From Parapedobacter pyrenivorans (GTDB taxonomy: Bacteria > Bacteroidota > Bacteroidia > Sphingobacteriales > Sphingobacteriaceae), in assembly GCF_014636865.1 (NCBI RefSeq), contig NZ_BMER01000001.1:1-64000 (forward strand): a DNA stretch of 64,000 nt. Reading direction: 5' to 3'. The notes under the pieces were generated by a model. That model made no database searches. It worked only from the letters and a program-made list of their open reading frames with translations, and was not told the DNA's origin. Below are positions 53,114 to 62,003 of this stretch, in pieces (within the stretch, counting starts at the first letter, position 1; every line of letters begins with the position of its first letter). A program made the position numbers and the translations under genes.

Positions 53114-53122
53114 TTTGTAATC

Positions 53123-54157
53123 TTATTGCCCATAAGCGCCATAATGGGCCGCTCCGATGAGTGCGGCCTTACTATTAAGTATCACTTTGATGGATACCTT
53201 TTCCAACAGTTCTGCCATGTGGGCATTTCGGACAAATTGTTGACGGAACAATGTTTTACGCAGCAAGGGATAAATCCTGGGTGATATACCGCCACCAAGC
53301 AAGAGGCCTCCCGTGGCCTTGTGTTTAAGCACCAGGCTTGCAGCCTCTCGTGCCATGTAGCTAACAAATAGTTCCATGGTTTTGATACAGGTGGCGTCTA
53401 ACTCACGCATAGCGGCATGGCTGATCACGGCTGCCGGATCGCCATCGTTCTTGAAATTTTCGGTTAGCCAGGCAGGCTCTTTATGCCCCTTTACATCGCG
53501 AAGAAAACGGTATATCCGGTAAATGCCCGGGCCTGATACTACGTGTTCCCAACATGGGATATCGTTTTCCTTCCTCAGGTGAGCATACAACTCCATATCA
53601 AGCGCCGTTTGGGGAGCAAAATCACTATGCCCGCCTTCGGTGGCAAACGGCCTGTATGCCTCACCGTCCCAGAAAAGGCCGGCTTCGCCCAATCCCGTGC
53701 CCGGGGCCAGAATGGCCATGTTGCCCAATGGCTGTTCTTTTTGATCAAATACGGCAGCTACATCATCAAGGGCCAAACCAGCTAACCCATATGCGGTAGC
53801 CTCCAGGTCGTTGATCATGGTAACCCGGCCGATGCCGAGACTACGTTGCAGCCGACTACCGTCGAGCTCCCATGCCAAGTTTGTAAGTCTCACCCGGTTA
53901 TCCGAAACAGGTCCTGCAACACCGATGGAGAGCATAGAAGGGACACCTGGATTGTTAGCAAGAAACTTCGTAACGACGCCTTCAAAGGTTACATCTGCCT
54001 GGGATGGAACGGTGGCCTCAGACAAAAGTGAAAGTGTATTTCCCCGCACTTCAAACAAGCCTAAACTTGTTTTGGTACCACCAATATCGGCTGCCAGAAT
54101 TGTCTTTCCCTGAAGATCATGCTTCCCTCGTTGGGGTAAATAAAGTGAATAACACAT
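53123..54157 (-). CDS. glk: glucokinase
   Basis: 344 residues, proteobacterial-type glucokinase length. ATP-binding motif LAADIGGTKTSLGLFE (~22-37), catalytic aspartate in MINDLEATAYG, ILAPGTGLGEAGL, EGGHSDFAP (glucose-binding Glu/His) and C-terminal GGLLLGGGISPRIYP. It phosphorylates glucose to glucose-6-phosphate in the cytoplasm using ATP. Not obviously in an operon, since the neighbouring upstream gene is on the other strand and the downstream one is a broken GNAT. Confidence 0.9.
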   Translation of the reverse strand: MCYSLYLPQRGKHDLQGKTILAADIGGTKTSLGLFEVRGNTLSLLSEATVPSQADVTFEGVVTKFLANNPGVPSMLSIGVAGPVSDNRVRLTNLAWELDGSRLQRSLGIGRVTMINDLEATAYGLAGLALDDVAAVFDQKEQPLGNMAILAPGTGLGEAGLFWDGEAYRPFATEGGHSDFAPQTALDMELYAHLRKENDIPCWEHVVSGPGIYRIYRFLRDVKGHKEPAWLTENFKNDGDPAAVISHAAMRELDATCIKTMELFVSYMAREAASLVLKHKATGGLLLGGGISPRIYPLLRKTLFRQQFVRNAHMAELLEKVSIKVILNSKAALIGAAHYGAYGQ

Positions 54158-54320
54158 GGTTCAACTTATAATAGTGATATCGTCATTTTACAATGGCCAA
54201 TATACTCATTAATGACGGCCGCATCAACTGCACTACCTACCTACGCCGTCGCGCTATTAAATAGCGGGACAGGAATCGGAATGCATTCCGTATTTTGCGG
54301 TCCATTACTCATCAGACAGC

Positions 54321-54827
54321 ATGGATTATTCATTCAGGAAAGCAAATATCGAAGACCTCCCCCGTATCTTGGAGATTTTGGAAGGGGCCATACAACGTAG
54401 AAGGCAAGACGGCAGCGACCAATGGCAGGACGGCTATCCCAACCCGGCAGTTATCAAAAACGATATTGAACAGGGGGCCGGGTATGTACTTTCAGATAAG
54501 GGTGCTATTGCTGCATATTGCGCCCTATTGATCAACGACGAACCCGCATATGCCACCATTGAAGGCAAGTGGTTGACCCATGGTGATTTCGTGGTATACC
54601 ACCGGGTAGCAGTATCGGAAAATCACTTGGGCAGGGGGCTCGCTCAGCAGCTTTTGAAGCACATCGAAGAATTTGCGCGCCAACATCACATATACAGTAT
54701 CAGGGCAGATACCAATTTCGATAATCCGGGTATGCTGCGGCTATTCGAAAAGCTCGGCTATCATTACTGCGGGGAGGTAACTTTTAGGGGAAAGCCCCGA
54801 AAAGCCTTTGAAAAGGTATTGAACTGA
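54321..54827 (+). CDS. GNAT-family N-acetyltransferase
   Basis: 168 residues: start DYSFRKANIEDLPRILEILE, acetyl-CoA loop VSENHLGRGLAQQLLKHIE (RxxGxG/A pattern NHLGRGLA), then IRADTNFDNPGMLRLFEKLG and YHYCGEV. Typical of acetyltransferases acting on small amines or the N-terminus of proteins; substrate unknown. Convergent with the flavin oxidoreductase gene, 3 bp apart. Confidence 0.88.
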   Translation: MDYSFRKANIEDLPRILEILEGAIQRRRQDGSDQWQDGYPNPAVIKNDIEQGAGYVLSDKGAIAAYCALLINDEPAYATIEGKWLTHGDFVVYHRVAVSENHLGRGLAQQLLKHIEEFARQHHIYSIRADTNFDNPGMLRLFEKLGYHYCGEVTFRGKPRKAFEKVLN

Positions 54828-54830
54828 GAT

Positions 54831-55853
54831 TTAACGCCACCCTAATCCGGGTGCCACATGCTCCAAAATAGCAGATAGCACGTGTACATTATAATCAACT
54901 CCTAACGTATTGGGTATGGTCAAAAGAAGCGTATCCGCTTCCTGAATGGCTTCGTCCTGTGCCAATTCTTTGATGAGTTGATCCGGCTCCGCAGCATAGC
55001 TCCTTCCGAAAATGGTCCGCTTATCATTTTCGATAATTCCGATTTTATCGACCCGATTAGCCTCCTGTCCAAAATAATAGCGGTCTTGATCGGTTACCAA
55101 TGCAAAAACAGATCGACTCACCGAGACCCGTGGTTCACGCTGTTGCCCCGCTTGTTTCCACGCTTCTTTGTACATTCTGATCTGCTCGGCTTGTTGCACA
55201 TGAAAAGGCTTACCACTTTCGTCGTATTTTAAGGTTGAACTTTGCAGATTCATTCCGTTTTCCGCCGCCCAAACAGCTGTGGCATTGGAAGCAGCTCCCC
55301 ACCAAATACGTTCACGCAGTCCTTCCGAATGTGGTTCCAAACGTAACAAACCCGGCGGATTTGGAAACATGGGATATGGGTTGGGCTGGGCAAATCCAAC
55401 ACCCTTTAACTTATCCAAAAATTCTAACGCTTTGCGGCGGCCCATAGCGTCATCGTCTTCTCCCTCAGCCGGGTCATAACCAAAATAGCGCCAGCCATCG
55501 ATTACCTGTTCCGGCGAGCCTCTACTGATACCCAATTGCAATCGCCCTCCCGAAATTAAGTCCGCAGCGCCGGCTTCTTCCACCATATACAGCGGGTTTT
55601 CATAACGCATGTCAATGACACCGGTACCCATCTCTATTTTGCTTGTTTTGGCACCGATAGCCGAAAGCAAAGGAAATGGCGACCCTAATTGGGCTGCAAA
55701 ATGATGTACTCGAAAATATGCACCGTCTAGGCCGATTTCTTCAGCGGCAACAGCCAAATCAATAGACTGAAGCAAAGTATCGCTTGCAGTGCGCGTTTTA
55801 TAGGCAGAATGGTCGGACCAATGTCCAAACGATAAAAATCCTATTTTCTTCAT
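54831..55853 (-). CDS. LLM-class flavin-dependent oxidoreductase
   Basis: 340 residues, luciferase-like TIM barrel. Family marks: IGFLSFGHWSDHSAY at the N-terminus, DGAYFRVHHFAAQLGSPFPL near 45, IEMGTGVIDMRYENPLYMVE, LQLGISRGSPEQV. Members are FMN- or F420-dependent monooxygenases or reductases; substrate unknown. It has an operator-like dyad beside its -7 box. Confidence 0.88.
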   Translation of the reverse strand: MKKIGFLSFGHWSDHSAYKTRTASDTLLQSIDLAVAAEEIGLDGAYFRVHHFAAQLGSPFPLLSAIGAKTSKIEMGTGVIDMRYENPLYMVEEAGAADLISGGRLQLGISRGSPEQVIDGWRYFGYDPAEGEDDDAMGRRKALEFLDKLKGVGFAQPNPYPMFPNPPGLLRLEPHSEGLRERIWWGAASNATAVWAAENGMNLQSSTLKYDESGKPFHVQQAEQIRMYKEAWKQAGQQREPRVSVSRSVFALVTDQDRYYFGQEANRVDKIGIIENDKRTIFGRSYAAEPDQLIKELAQDEAIQEADTLLLTIPNTLGVDYNVHVLSAILEHVAPGLGWR

Positions 55854-55871
55854 AAATCCACGTTTGAATAA

Positions 55872-55944
55872 CTACGGTTTATGTATTATCGACGATAAGC
55901 CGTAGTAAAATAGCATTTACAAAGATAACGATTATCACAATCGT
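55872..55944 (-). promoter_or_regulatory. -7 box, palindrome and leader hairpin of the LLM oxidoreductase gene
   Basis: On the minus strand TATCTTTG (complement of 55920-55927) is a good -7 box. Directly upstream is ACGATTATCACAATCGT (55928-55944), a 17-bp palindrome with 6-bp arms, placed to act as operator. Downstream, in the leader, CTACGG (55872-55877) pairs with CCGTAG (55900-55905) and the stem can be extended by TTAT/ATAA. Confidence 0.5.
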
Positions 55945-55951
55945 CTAGGCA

Positions 55952-57391
55952 TTATAACTGTCTTACGCTCGCTTTTAGTTGAAGCATCTTAGCTAGGTTT
56001 CCGAGTTGCTTCAACTTGATTCTCAAATCGTCGGACCAGTGTAGGCCGATACACAGCCGCATGCAATTTTGAAATTGATTTTGTAAGCTAAACATCCTGC
56101 CCGGAGCAATACCTATTTGTTTTTTAAGAGCATGGTTATACAATACTACTGCATCGATTTCTTTCGGAAACTCTACCCAAAGTGCAAGTCCGCCCTGAGG
56201 TCGGCTTATTTTAGTTCCGTTAGGAAAGTATTCGGCTATGGCGACTGCATAACGCTGATAATTCCCTTGCAATGTTTTGCGGAGATGACGAAGATGATTT
56301 TCGTACCTGCCTGTCATCAAGAAATTACCGACAGCTTCATGGATTATCGTGGTAGCAGATAATGCGTGTGCCAATTTTAGTTTTAAGATCAGGTCTTTGT
56401 ATTTACCGGGCGCAACCCACCCCACGCGATAACCTGGAGCCAGTGTTTTCGACACCGAGCTGCACCACAACACATTACCGTCCATATCAAAAGACTTGCA
56501 GCATTTTGGACGCTCCGAGTCAAAGTGCAGGTCTCCATAGGTATCGTCCTCGATAAGCGGGATACCGTGTTTAGCTAATAGGTGTACTAGCTTTTTTTTG
56601 TGCTTATCGGGCATACAATAGCCTAGTGGCGTATTGAAATTGGGGACTAACAGGCACACATTTACTTTGGGCAGCAATTTCTGTAGCGCGTCGATATCAA
56701 TTCCGCTGACAGGGTGTGTTGCGACTTCCAATACACTCAATCCCAAACTAACAGCGAGTTGTAAAATACCGGGGTATCCCGGACTTTCCAATGCTATGGT
56801 ATCGCCAGGTTTTGTCAATGCCGTCAAGCATAGTGCCAAAGCGTTCATGCAACCGTTGGTCGTTATCACATCACTTTCCTTCAAACGCCCATCCCAAGAC
56901 AATGACCGAGCGGCTACCATTCTCCGGAGCTTCACATTACCCTGTAGGGGTTCGTACTCCGTCCCGCCCTCTTTCAGTCCACGAGTAGCGAGCACAATTT
57001 CCTTCTTGAGCTTAGCCAGTGGCAGCAATCGACCGGAAGGAACACCAATTGAAAAAAGTGTCAAATCATTACGTCCCATAGTAGAATAAACCCCGTTTAT
57101 CAACTCATCGGGCTCAGTGCCGTTGGCAACGGGTAGCGGCTGGCTTGTTTCGGGCAAAGGCAATTTTAGGTAAGTTAAGGAGCTTACAAAATAACCCGAT
57201 TGAGGCCTCGGTTGCACCAGTGATTGGGCTTCCAACTCCAAATACACTCTTTTGGCCGTATTTATACTTATTCCGTGTTCGTTGCTCAACACGCGCACAG
57301 AAGGCAACCGTTCCCCCGGTTTGAAAACGCCGGTTTTGATTTTAGTCGCCATGTTGCCCGCTATCTCCTGGTATAGAAAGACATTTTTCAT
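55952..57391 (-). CDS. MocR-type regulator (GntR HTH fused to PLP aminotransferase)
   Basis: 479 residues. N-terminal GntR winged HTH (~1-70: LYQEIAGNMATKIKTGVFKP, GERLPSVRVLSNEHGISINT) then a type I aminotransferase fold with TNGCMNALALCLTALTKPGD, LVPNFNTPLGYCMPD, the PLP lysine in CSSVSKTLAPGYRVGW (~300) and ALWVEFP near the end. MocR proteins sense PLP or amino-acid-like ligands and often control the divergent gene, here an EamA exporter. Its promoter is unusually close to its ATG. Confidence 0.9.
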   Translation of the reverse strand: MKNVFLYQEIAGNMATKIKTGVFKPGERLPSVRVLSNEHGISINTAKRVYLELEAQSLVQPRPQSGYFVSSLTYLKLPLPETSQPLPVANGTEPDELINGVYSTMGRNDLTLFSIGVPSGRLLPLAKLKKEIVLATRGLKEGGTEYEPLQGNVKLRRMVAARSLSWDGRLKESDVITTNGCMNALALCLTALTKPGDTIALESPGYPGILQLAVSLGLSVLEVATHPVSGIDIDALQKLLPKVNVCLLVPNFNTPLGYCMPDKHKKKLVHLLAKHGIPLIEDDTYGDLHFDSERPKCCKSFDMDGNVLWCSSVSKTLAPGYRVGWVAPGKYKDLILKLKLAHALSATTIIHEAVGNFLMTGRYENHLRHLRKTLQGNYQRYAVAIAEYFPNGTKISRPQGGLALWVEFPKEIDAVVLYNHALKKQIGIAPGRMFSLQNQFQNCMRLCIGLHWSDDLRIKLKQLGNLAKMLQLKASVRQL

Positions 57392-57395
57392 TCTA

Positions 57396-57433
57396 CAAAG
57401 TTAACTGTGTCCGTAAAAATAGCAAAAACTGTG
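57396..57433. promoter_or_regulatory. MocR promoter with direct repeats, near-leaderless
   Basis: On the minus strand TTTG (57426-57423), a 19-bp spacer and TAACTTTG (57403-57396) are a consensus promoter ending only 4 bp before the ATG at 57391, so the message should be leaderless or nearly so. AACTGTG is directly repeated at 57403-57409 and 57427-57433 (24 bp apart), the second overlapping the -33 box, with ACTGTA following. MocR regulators typically bind direct repeats in such divergent regions. Confidence 0.55.
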
Positions 57434-57484
57434 ACTGTATTTATCCACCGTAGTTATGGAGCTTTGCATCCACAATAGACTGCG

Positions 57485-58375
57485 ATGGGAAAAATCATCA
57501 TCAGAAACGCAAAGGAACGTGCAACACAGGGTTGGTTCAATGGCTTTATAGGTGTAGTATTATTTAGCGGATCGTTGCCAGCTACGAGAATAGCGGTTTT
57601 AGCATTTGATCCGGTGTTCCTAACTGTTGCACGTGCTTCCATTGCCGGACTACTAGCCCTTGGTGCATTATTGGTTTTTAAAGAAAACCGACCCACACAA
57701 AAACAACTTTCGCCTTTGGCCTTTGTTGCTCTTGGTGTGGTGGTAGGTTTTCCGTTATTAAGTGCGCTGGCATTACAATACGTTACTTCCGCTCATTCCA
57801 TTATCTTCGTTGGCATATTGCCGGTTGCTACCGCGGTCTTTGGTATCATTCGCGGGGGTGAGCGTCCACGCCCGATATTTTGGCTCTTCTCAATTTTAGG
57901 CAGTCTTTTGGTGGTGGGTTATGCCGCTGCACAAGGGTTTTCGGCGTCGCCCATTGGCGATATGCTAATGCTCGCGGCAATCATACTTTGTGGATTGGGT
58001 TATGCTGAAGGTGCAAAGCTTTCAAAAAAAATGGGCGGTTGGCAGGTTATTTCTTGGGCGTTGGTGCTTTCTCTACCCGTGATGTTGCCGCTGAGCTTGT
58101 TTTATATGCCTTCATCGATTGAGCGCATCGGCACAGGGGCCTGGATGGGCTTGGCTTATGTGTCGCTATTCAGTATGTTTATTGGATTTATCTTTTGGTA
58201 CCGCGGGTTGGCACAAGGTGGTACCGCAACCATCGGTCAATTACAGTTGTTGCAACCGTTTTTCGGGTTGGCATTAGCCGCTTCTTTACTTCATGAAAAA
58301 GTGAGCATGGGCATGCTAGCCGTTACGGTTGGCGTAATCCTGTGCGTGGCAGGCACCAAGAAATTTGCGAAGTGA
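57485..58375 (+). CDS. EamA/DMT-family transporter
   Basis: 296 residues with ten membrane helices, the two-EamA-domain layout. Signature pieces: GFIGVVLFSGSLPATRIAVL, FDPVFLTVARASIAGLLAL, a helix-end ALQYVTSAHSIIFVGILPVA near the middle and YVSLFSMFIGFIFWYRGLAQ in the second half. Such proteins export amino acids or metabolites. Divergent from the MocR regulator, which probably controls it. Confidence 0.88.
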   Translation: MGKIIIRNAKERATQGWFNGFIGVVLFSGSLPATRIAVLAFDPVFLTVARASIAGLLALGALLVFKENRPTQKQLSPLAFVALGVVVGFPLLSALALQYVTSAHSIIFVGILPVATAVFGIIRGGERPRPIFWLFSILGSLLVVGYAAAQGFSASPIGDMLMLAAIILCGLGYAEGAKLSKKMGGWQVISWALVLSLPVMLPLSLFYMPSSIERIGTGAWMGLAYVSLFSMFIGFIFWYRGLAQGGTATIGQLQLLQPFFGLALAASLLHEKVSMGMLAVTVGVILCVAGTKKFAK

Positions 58376-58502
58376 AAACACTTACCCCTTCAGATCCCCG
58401 GCCTAACGTGGAACTGAGCACGGGCGACAAGGTTCTTTACATCGCCACACGGAGCCCGCGCGCAATGTAACCAGCCTGCGTGAATATACCTTTTTTTAGG
58501 TA

Positions 58503-58533
58503 TTGTGTGTGCCCCCAAATCCAACTACCTTTG
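58503..58533 (+). promoter_or_regulatory. promoter upstream of the GyrI-like gene
   Basis: TTG (58503-58505), a 20-bp spacer and TACCTTTG (58526-58533) fit the Bacteroidota consensus. This implies a leader of about 100 bp before the ATG at 58642. The rest of the 266-bp gap after the EamA gene shows nothing I can name. Confidence 0.55.
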
Positions 58534-58641
58534 TTTCATGATGCGATAATTGCGCCGGCGACTGCCACTAGCTCGGCTCCTTGCTGATGCGGCCACAGAA
58601 AATCAGCAACCGGTGCTGGATGAATCACCAAAAATAAAATC

Positions 58642-59064
58642 ATGGAAAAACTGGATTTGACAGGGTTGTACAAAACTTACATAAGCATAACGGCAACACC
58701 GGAAATTGTAGATTCGAAACCAACTCGGTTCTTATCGTTAACTGATGAGGGGGATCTTTCGAGCGATGTTTTCCTCCAAAAAATCAGAGCACTGTATGCT
58801 ACAGCCTATGCGATCAAATTTAAGTGGAAACAAGCTGGCAGGGATTTCATCGTTCCAAAGTTGGAAGTCTTACGCTATCGCGATGGAAAAAATGCCGGCG
58901 ATTGGAGGTCCCGCCTGCTGATTCGGGTGCCGGAGTATGTTACCGAGTATGACATGCAAAAAGGTATTGAATGTGTAATGGCCAACATGAACATCCAGCG
59001 CGCGGCTAATATCAAAATGCACTACATCAACACCCATACCCAAACTCCGATTATAAAGCATTAG
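58642..59064 (+). CDS. GyrI-like small-molecule-binding protein, short form
   Basis: 140 residues; relatives are about 200. The N-terminus is typical: KLDLTGLYKTYISITATPEI, RFLSLTDEGD, IRALYATAYAIKFKWKQAG, DFIVPKLEVL. Then a shortened loop leads to WRSRLLIRVPEYVTEYDMQK, and the chain ends early with MHYINTHTQTPIIKH in place of the usual C-terminal beta-alpha unit. It may be a 3'-truncated copy still expressed from its own promoter. GyrI-like domains bind amphipathic drugs or metabolites. Confidence 0.7.
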   Translation: MEKLDLTGLYKTYISITATPEIVDSKPTRFLSLTDEGDLSSDVFLQKIRALYATAYAIKFKWKQAGRDFIVPKLEVLRYRDGKNAGDWRSRLLIRVPEYVTEYDMQKGIECVMANMNIQRAANIKMHYINTHTQTPIIKH

Positions 59065-59093
59065 TGTACTCCGGCTATTATCGTATCGTCTAT

Positions 59094-59957
59094 TCAGGCA
59101 AACATTTTCCTAAACGCTTGCGGTGTCAATCCCTTCAGCCGCTTAAACAGCCGGATGAAATGAGCCATGGAATGGAAACCACTATCTTCGCTCACTTCTC
59201 GGATAGGCAATGACGTGGCTCTTAGCAACGCGCACGCATGCTCAATCCGCATTTCCTGTACGAAATCGACAAAGGTTCGCCCTGTGCTTTGCTTAAAATA
59301 GCGGCAAAATGTAGCTACACTCATGTTCAGCAGTTCAGCTACATCTTCGAGGTAAATCCGATCTCGCAGGCGATCCGCGACATACGTCTGTATATGATCC
59401 AATGATGTTTTGCCGCCAAGCTCGATATCCGTTGATATTGCTTGGTGCAACGGCGCACACTGCGGATTATCACCCAATGCGGCGAGTATCCACAACACCA
59501 GCATTAGTCGCCGTTGTCCGATTGCCTGTGGCAAGGAGAGGAGCAATTCAGCGAGCGAATCACGCGTGAGCCCCTCAAAAGACAGGGCGAGGCCCTCCGC
59601 ACCGAATAGACGCTTCAGCATACCATGTTCCGGGAGGTCAAAATATTCCTCACCGAGGAATGATTTATAGAACTGAAGGACGACGAATTCATATTCATCC
59701 GAATCCCGAACCGCAGCTCGGTCGCACCTGAACCAATGTGGTACCCCGGGCGCCAACAGGAAAACATCCCCCGTCTGAAACTGCCGAATGGCGTTGCCTA
59801 CATAAAAACTGCCCGAGCCCGAACGGATGAGTATCAGCTCATGCGCATCATGTACATGATAGGGAATACTGCAATCCAGCCCCCTAAGGTGCTTCACCGC
59901 GAAAGACTGCGCGGGCAAAATCGGTATGGGACGGCGTACTGGGACCATATCCAGCAA
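59094..59957 (-). CDS. AraC-family regulator with cupin sensor
   Basis: 287 residues. N-terminal cupin (YHVHDAHELILIRSGSGSFY, FQTGDVFLLAPGVPHWF) and C-terminal double HTH (IYLEDVAELLNMSVATFCRYFKQ, IREVSEDSGFHSMAHFIRLF). Such regulators respond to sugars or aromatic compounds. The target is unclear; it is convergent with the GyrI-like gene and 90+ bp from the response regulator. Confidence 0.9.
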   Translation of the reverse strand: MLDMVPVRRPIPILPAQSFAVKHLRGLDCSIPYHVHDAHELILIRSGSGSFYVGNAIRQFQTGDVFLLAPGVPHWFRCDRAAVRDSDEYEFVVLQFYKSFLGEEYFDLPEHGMLKRLFGAEGLALSFEGLTRDSLAELLLSLPQAIGQRRLMLVLWILAALGDNPQCAPLHQAISTDIELGGKTSLDHIQTYVADRLRDRIYLEDVAELLNMSVATFCRYFKQSTGRTFVDFVQEMRIEHACALLRATSLPIREVSEDSGFHSMAHFIRLFKRLKGLTPQAFRKMFA

Positions 59958-60049
59958 AGTTAGTGTTTCAATACAATAATATACCAGCTAATTTTCCATT
60001 TCAGTCAGCACTGGCGTTGGGTAGTGCATCAGCGGCGTGCGACGACCGT

Positions 60050-60412
60050 TTATACTTTGGGCAAGTACTTAGCCACCGTATCTATTACGTCATATAAATC
60101 AAATGGTTTCTTGATAAAACCGCTCGCACCGCAAGACAACGCAATCCGTTCAATATCCGGAGAGGAAGACATCATGATTACAGGAATATCTTTTGTTTCC
60201 GGCTTTGCCTTCAGCTCCATACAGAGTTGGCTGCCGGTAGACCAAAAGAGCCGCTGATCCATCAGAATGAGTCCGATTTGATTTTCTCCAAGAATCCGGA
60301 ACATCGACTTGCCGTCATCGGTGATCACCTGGTAGTGCTCATACTCCATGATCTCAGCTATCAATTCCGATATGCCTTGATCGTCTTCAATATATAGTAA
60401 TTTCTGCTTCAA
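60050..60412 (-). CDS. single-domain response regulator (CheY-like)
   Basis: 120 residues from a TTG. All receiver residues are present: acidic pair in IEDDQG (~9-10), phospho-acceptor Asp in LILMDQRL (~52), Ser/Thr in VIMMSSSPD and Lys in GFIKKPFD. No output domain follows, so it must act through protein contact or a phosphorelay. No histidine kinase is nearby. Confidence 0.88.
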   Translation of the reverse strand: MKQKLLYIEDDQGISELIAEIMEYEHYQVITDDGKSMFRILGENQIGLILMDQRLFWSTGSQLCMELKAKPETKDIPVIMMSSSPDIERIALSCGASGFIKKPFDLYDVIDTVAKYLPKV

Positions 60413-60851
60413 GATATAAGGCTGACTTTCATTAAAACAATTGTTGACTTAATTGACTACAAACAAAGCTACATCAAAAGACCGGGATTAACAATACGAG
60501 CAGCCAGCCAAATGTTCAAAGATTTTCCGGGAGTATATCTGATCAGTATCCGCTTGTTTTAGCCAATATGACGACCATTACATGTTAATCTTAAACTTAA
60601 AATAATCAAATTAATTTACTGAATAAAAGAACTATATAAATATAAATAGCGAATTATCATACCGGTATGATATAATTATACTACAACGGATACCCAGCAC
60701 AACGCCGACAGAGAAATGACTGTTGCTTAACAGCAGGTTCTTTCTCGGAAAGCTATTTTCCAAGCCCTGACATAGGGTTGTCACAACCCGTTTTAATTTT
60801 GCTGAACCCTTAGCACAGAAGGAAAAGGAAGGTCAGATTAAAACTATAAGC
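60413..60851. other. 439-bp intergenic region with an 18-bp perfect palindrome and a hairpin
   Basis: TATCATACCGGTATGATA (60655-60672) is a perfect 18-bp palindrome in an AT-rich stretch. GGGTTG (60775-60780) and CAACCC (60784-60789) form a hairpin followed by GTTTTAATTTT on the plus strand, which is terminator-like although no plus-strand gene lies upstream. A short RNA between the two is conceivable. I see no protein-coding frame. Confidence 0.45.
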
Positions 60852-61430
60852 ATGGCAATGATGGATAACGATAAAGTATATGCAACCACCGGACGAGAAT
60901 GGAGGAAATGGTTAGCGGACAACCATGCCGACAAGCAAGGCGTATGGTTGATTCAATACAAGAAAAATACAGGTAAACCAACCCTGAGTTGGAGCGAAGC
61001 GGTAGATGAAGCCTTATGCTTTGGCTGGATAGACAGCATAAAAAAGAAATTGAATAACGAAAGCACTGCACAATTTTTCGGCAGACGAAAGCCGACGAGT
61101 ACCTGGTCGAAGATTAACAAAGAAAAAGTGAATCGGCTAATCGAAAAAGGCCTAATGATGCAAGCGGGCTTTAAAAGTATTGAAACCGCCAAACAGAACG
61201 GATCTTGGGCACTTTTAGACGAGGTTGAAAAATTAAACACTCCCCCCGATTTGGCTATCGCATTCGAGCTTTATGAAGGGTCAAAAAGTTATTTTGATAA
61301 GCTGAGCAAATCTACCCGAAAAGCAATATTGCAATGGCTTGTACTCGCGAAGCGTCCTGAAACGCGTCAAAGACGCATCGATGAAATTGCAGTATTGGCA
61401 AGTCAAAATAAAAAACCTAAACAATTCTAG
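60852..61430 (+). CDS. YdeI/OmpD-associated family protein
   Basis: 192 residues: EWRKWLADNHADKQGVWLIQ, YKKNTGKPTLSWSEAVDEAL, CFGWIDSIKKKL and SKSTRKAILQWLVLAKRPET are the usual family blocks. Linked to stress and cationic peptide tolerance in some bacteria; mechanism unknown. The next gene carries a related C-terminal region. Confidence 0.85.
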   Translation: MAMMDNDKVYATTGREWRKWLADNHADKQGVWLIQYKKNTGKPTLSWSEAVDEALCFGWIDSIKKKLNNESTAQFFGRRKPTSTWSKINKEKVNRLIEKGLMMQAGFKSIETAKQNGSWALLDEVEKLNTPPDLAIAFELYEGSKSYFDKLSKSTRKAILQWLVLAKRPETRQRRIDEIAVLASQNKKPKQF

Positions 61431-61472
61431 TGAAAACATTGTATTTTATAAATTCGTCACTTGTTTGAAAAA

Positions 61473-61961
61473 ATGCCAATGTATGAATTCACCGCTATAC
61501 TAGCGATCATCGGAATCAACCCTTTCGTTTTTGTACCTGAACACGTTTTGAACTCGGTACGGCAACAAGCTGGCAAAGAAAAGGGGCCTATTCCGATAAC
61601 CGGCACCATCAATGGCGTTGCCTTTCAGCAAACACTGGTTAGATACCGCGGCGCATGGCGATTGTATGTAAATACGGAGATGCTTAAAAATTCACCGAAA
61701 CGTATTGGCGAAACCGTTGAGCTGACTGTTTCATTCGATCCTGCGGATCGTACCATCCGTCCCCATCCCAAATTGATCGCAGCATTGGATCAGAATAAGA
61801 AGGCAAAGGAAGAGTTTGCTGCTTTAGTGCCATCTATGCAAAAAGAAATCATCCGGTATATTTCGTTTCTCAAAACGGAATCAAGCATTGATCGCAATGT
61901 GGCAAAGGCAATTGATTTTATATTGGGCAACGGTCCGTTTATTGGCCGTAAAACACGCTAA
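61473..61961 (+). CDS. DUF1905/YdeI-related protein
   Basis: 162 residues from the ATG at 61473; a TTG 12 bp upstream is in frame but unneeded. The N-terminal ~95 residues form a DUF1905 beta-barrel (EFTAILAIIGINPFVFVPEH, GPIPITGTINGVAFQQTLVR, YRGAWRLYVNTEML); the C-terminal helical part (AALVPSMQKEIIRYISFLKT) is like the end of YdeI proteins. 42 bp after the YdeI gene and probably co-expressed. Confidence 0.8.
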   Translation: MPMYEFTAILAIIGINPFVFVPEHVLNSVRQQAGKEKGPIPITGTINGVAFQQTLVRYRGAWRLYVNTEMLKNSPKRIGETVELTVSFDPADRTIRPHPKLIAALDQNKKAKEEFAALVPSMQKEIIRYISFLKTESSIDRNVAKAIDFILGNGPFIGRKTR

Positions 61962-62003
61962 AGCACCGAATTGCCTCACCGGCAAAATACGCTCACCAAA
62001 AAA

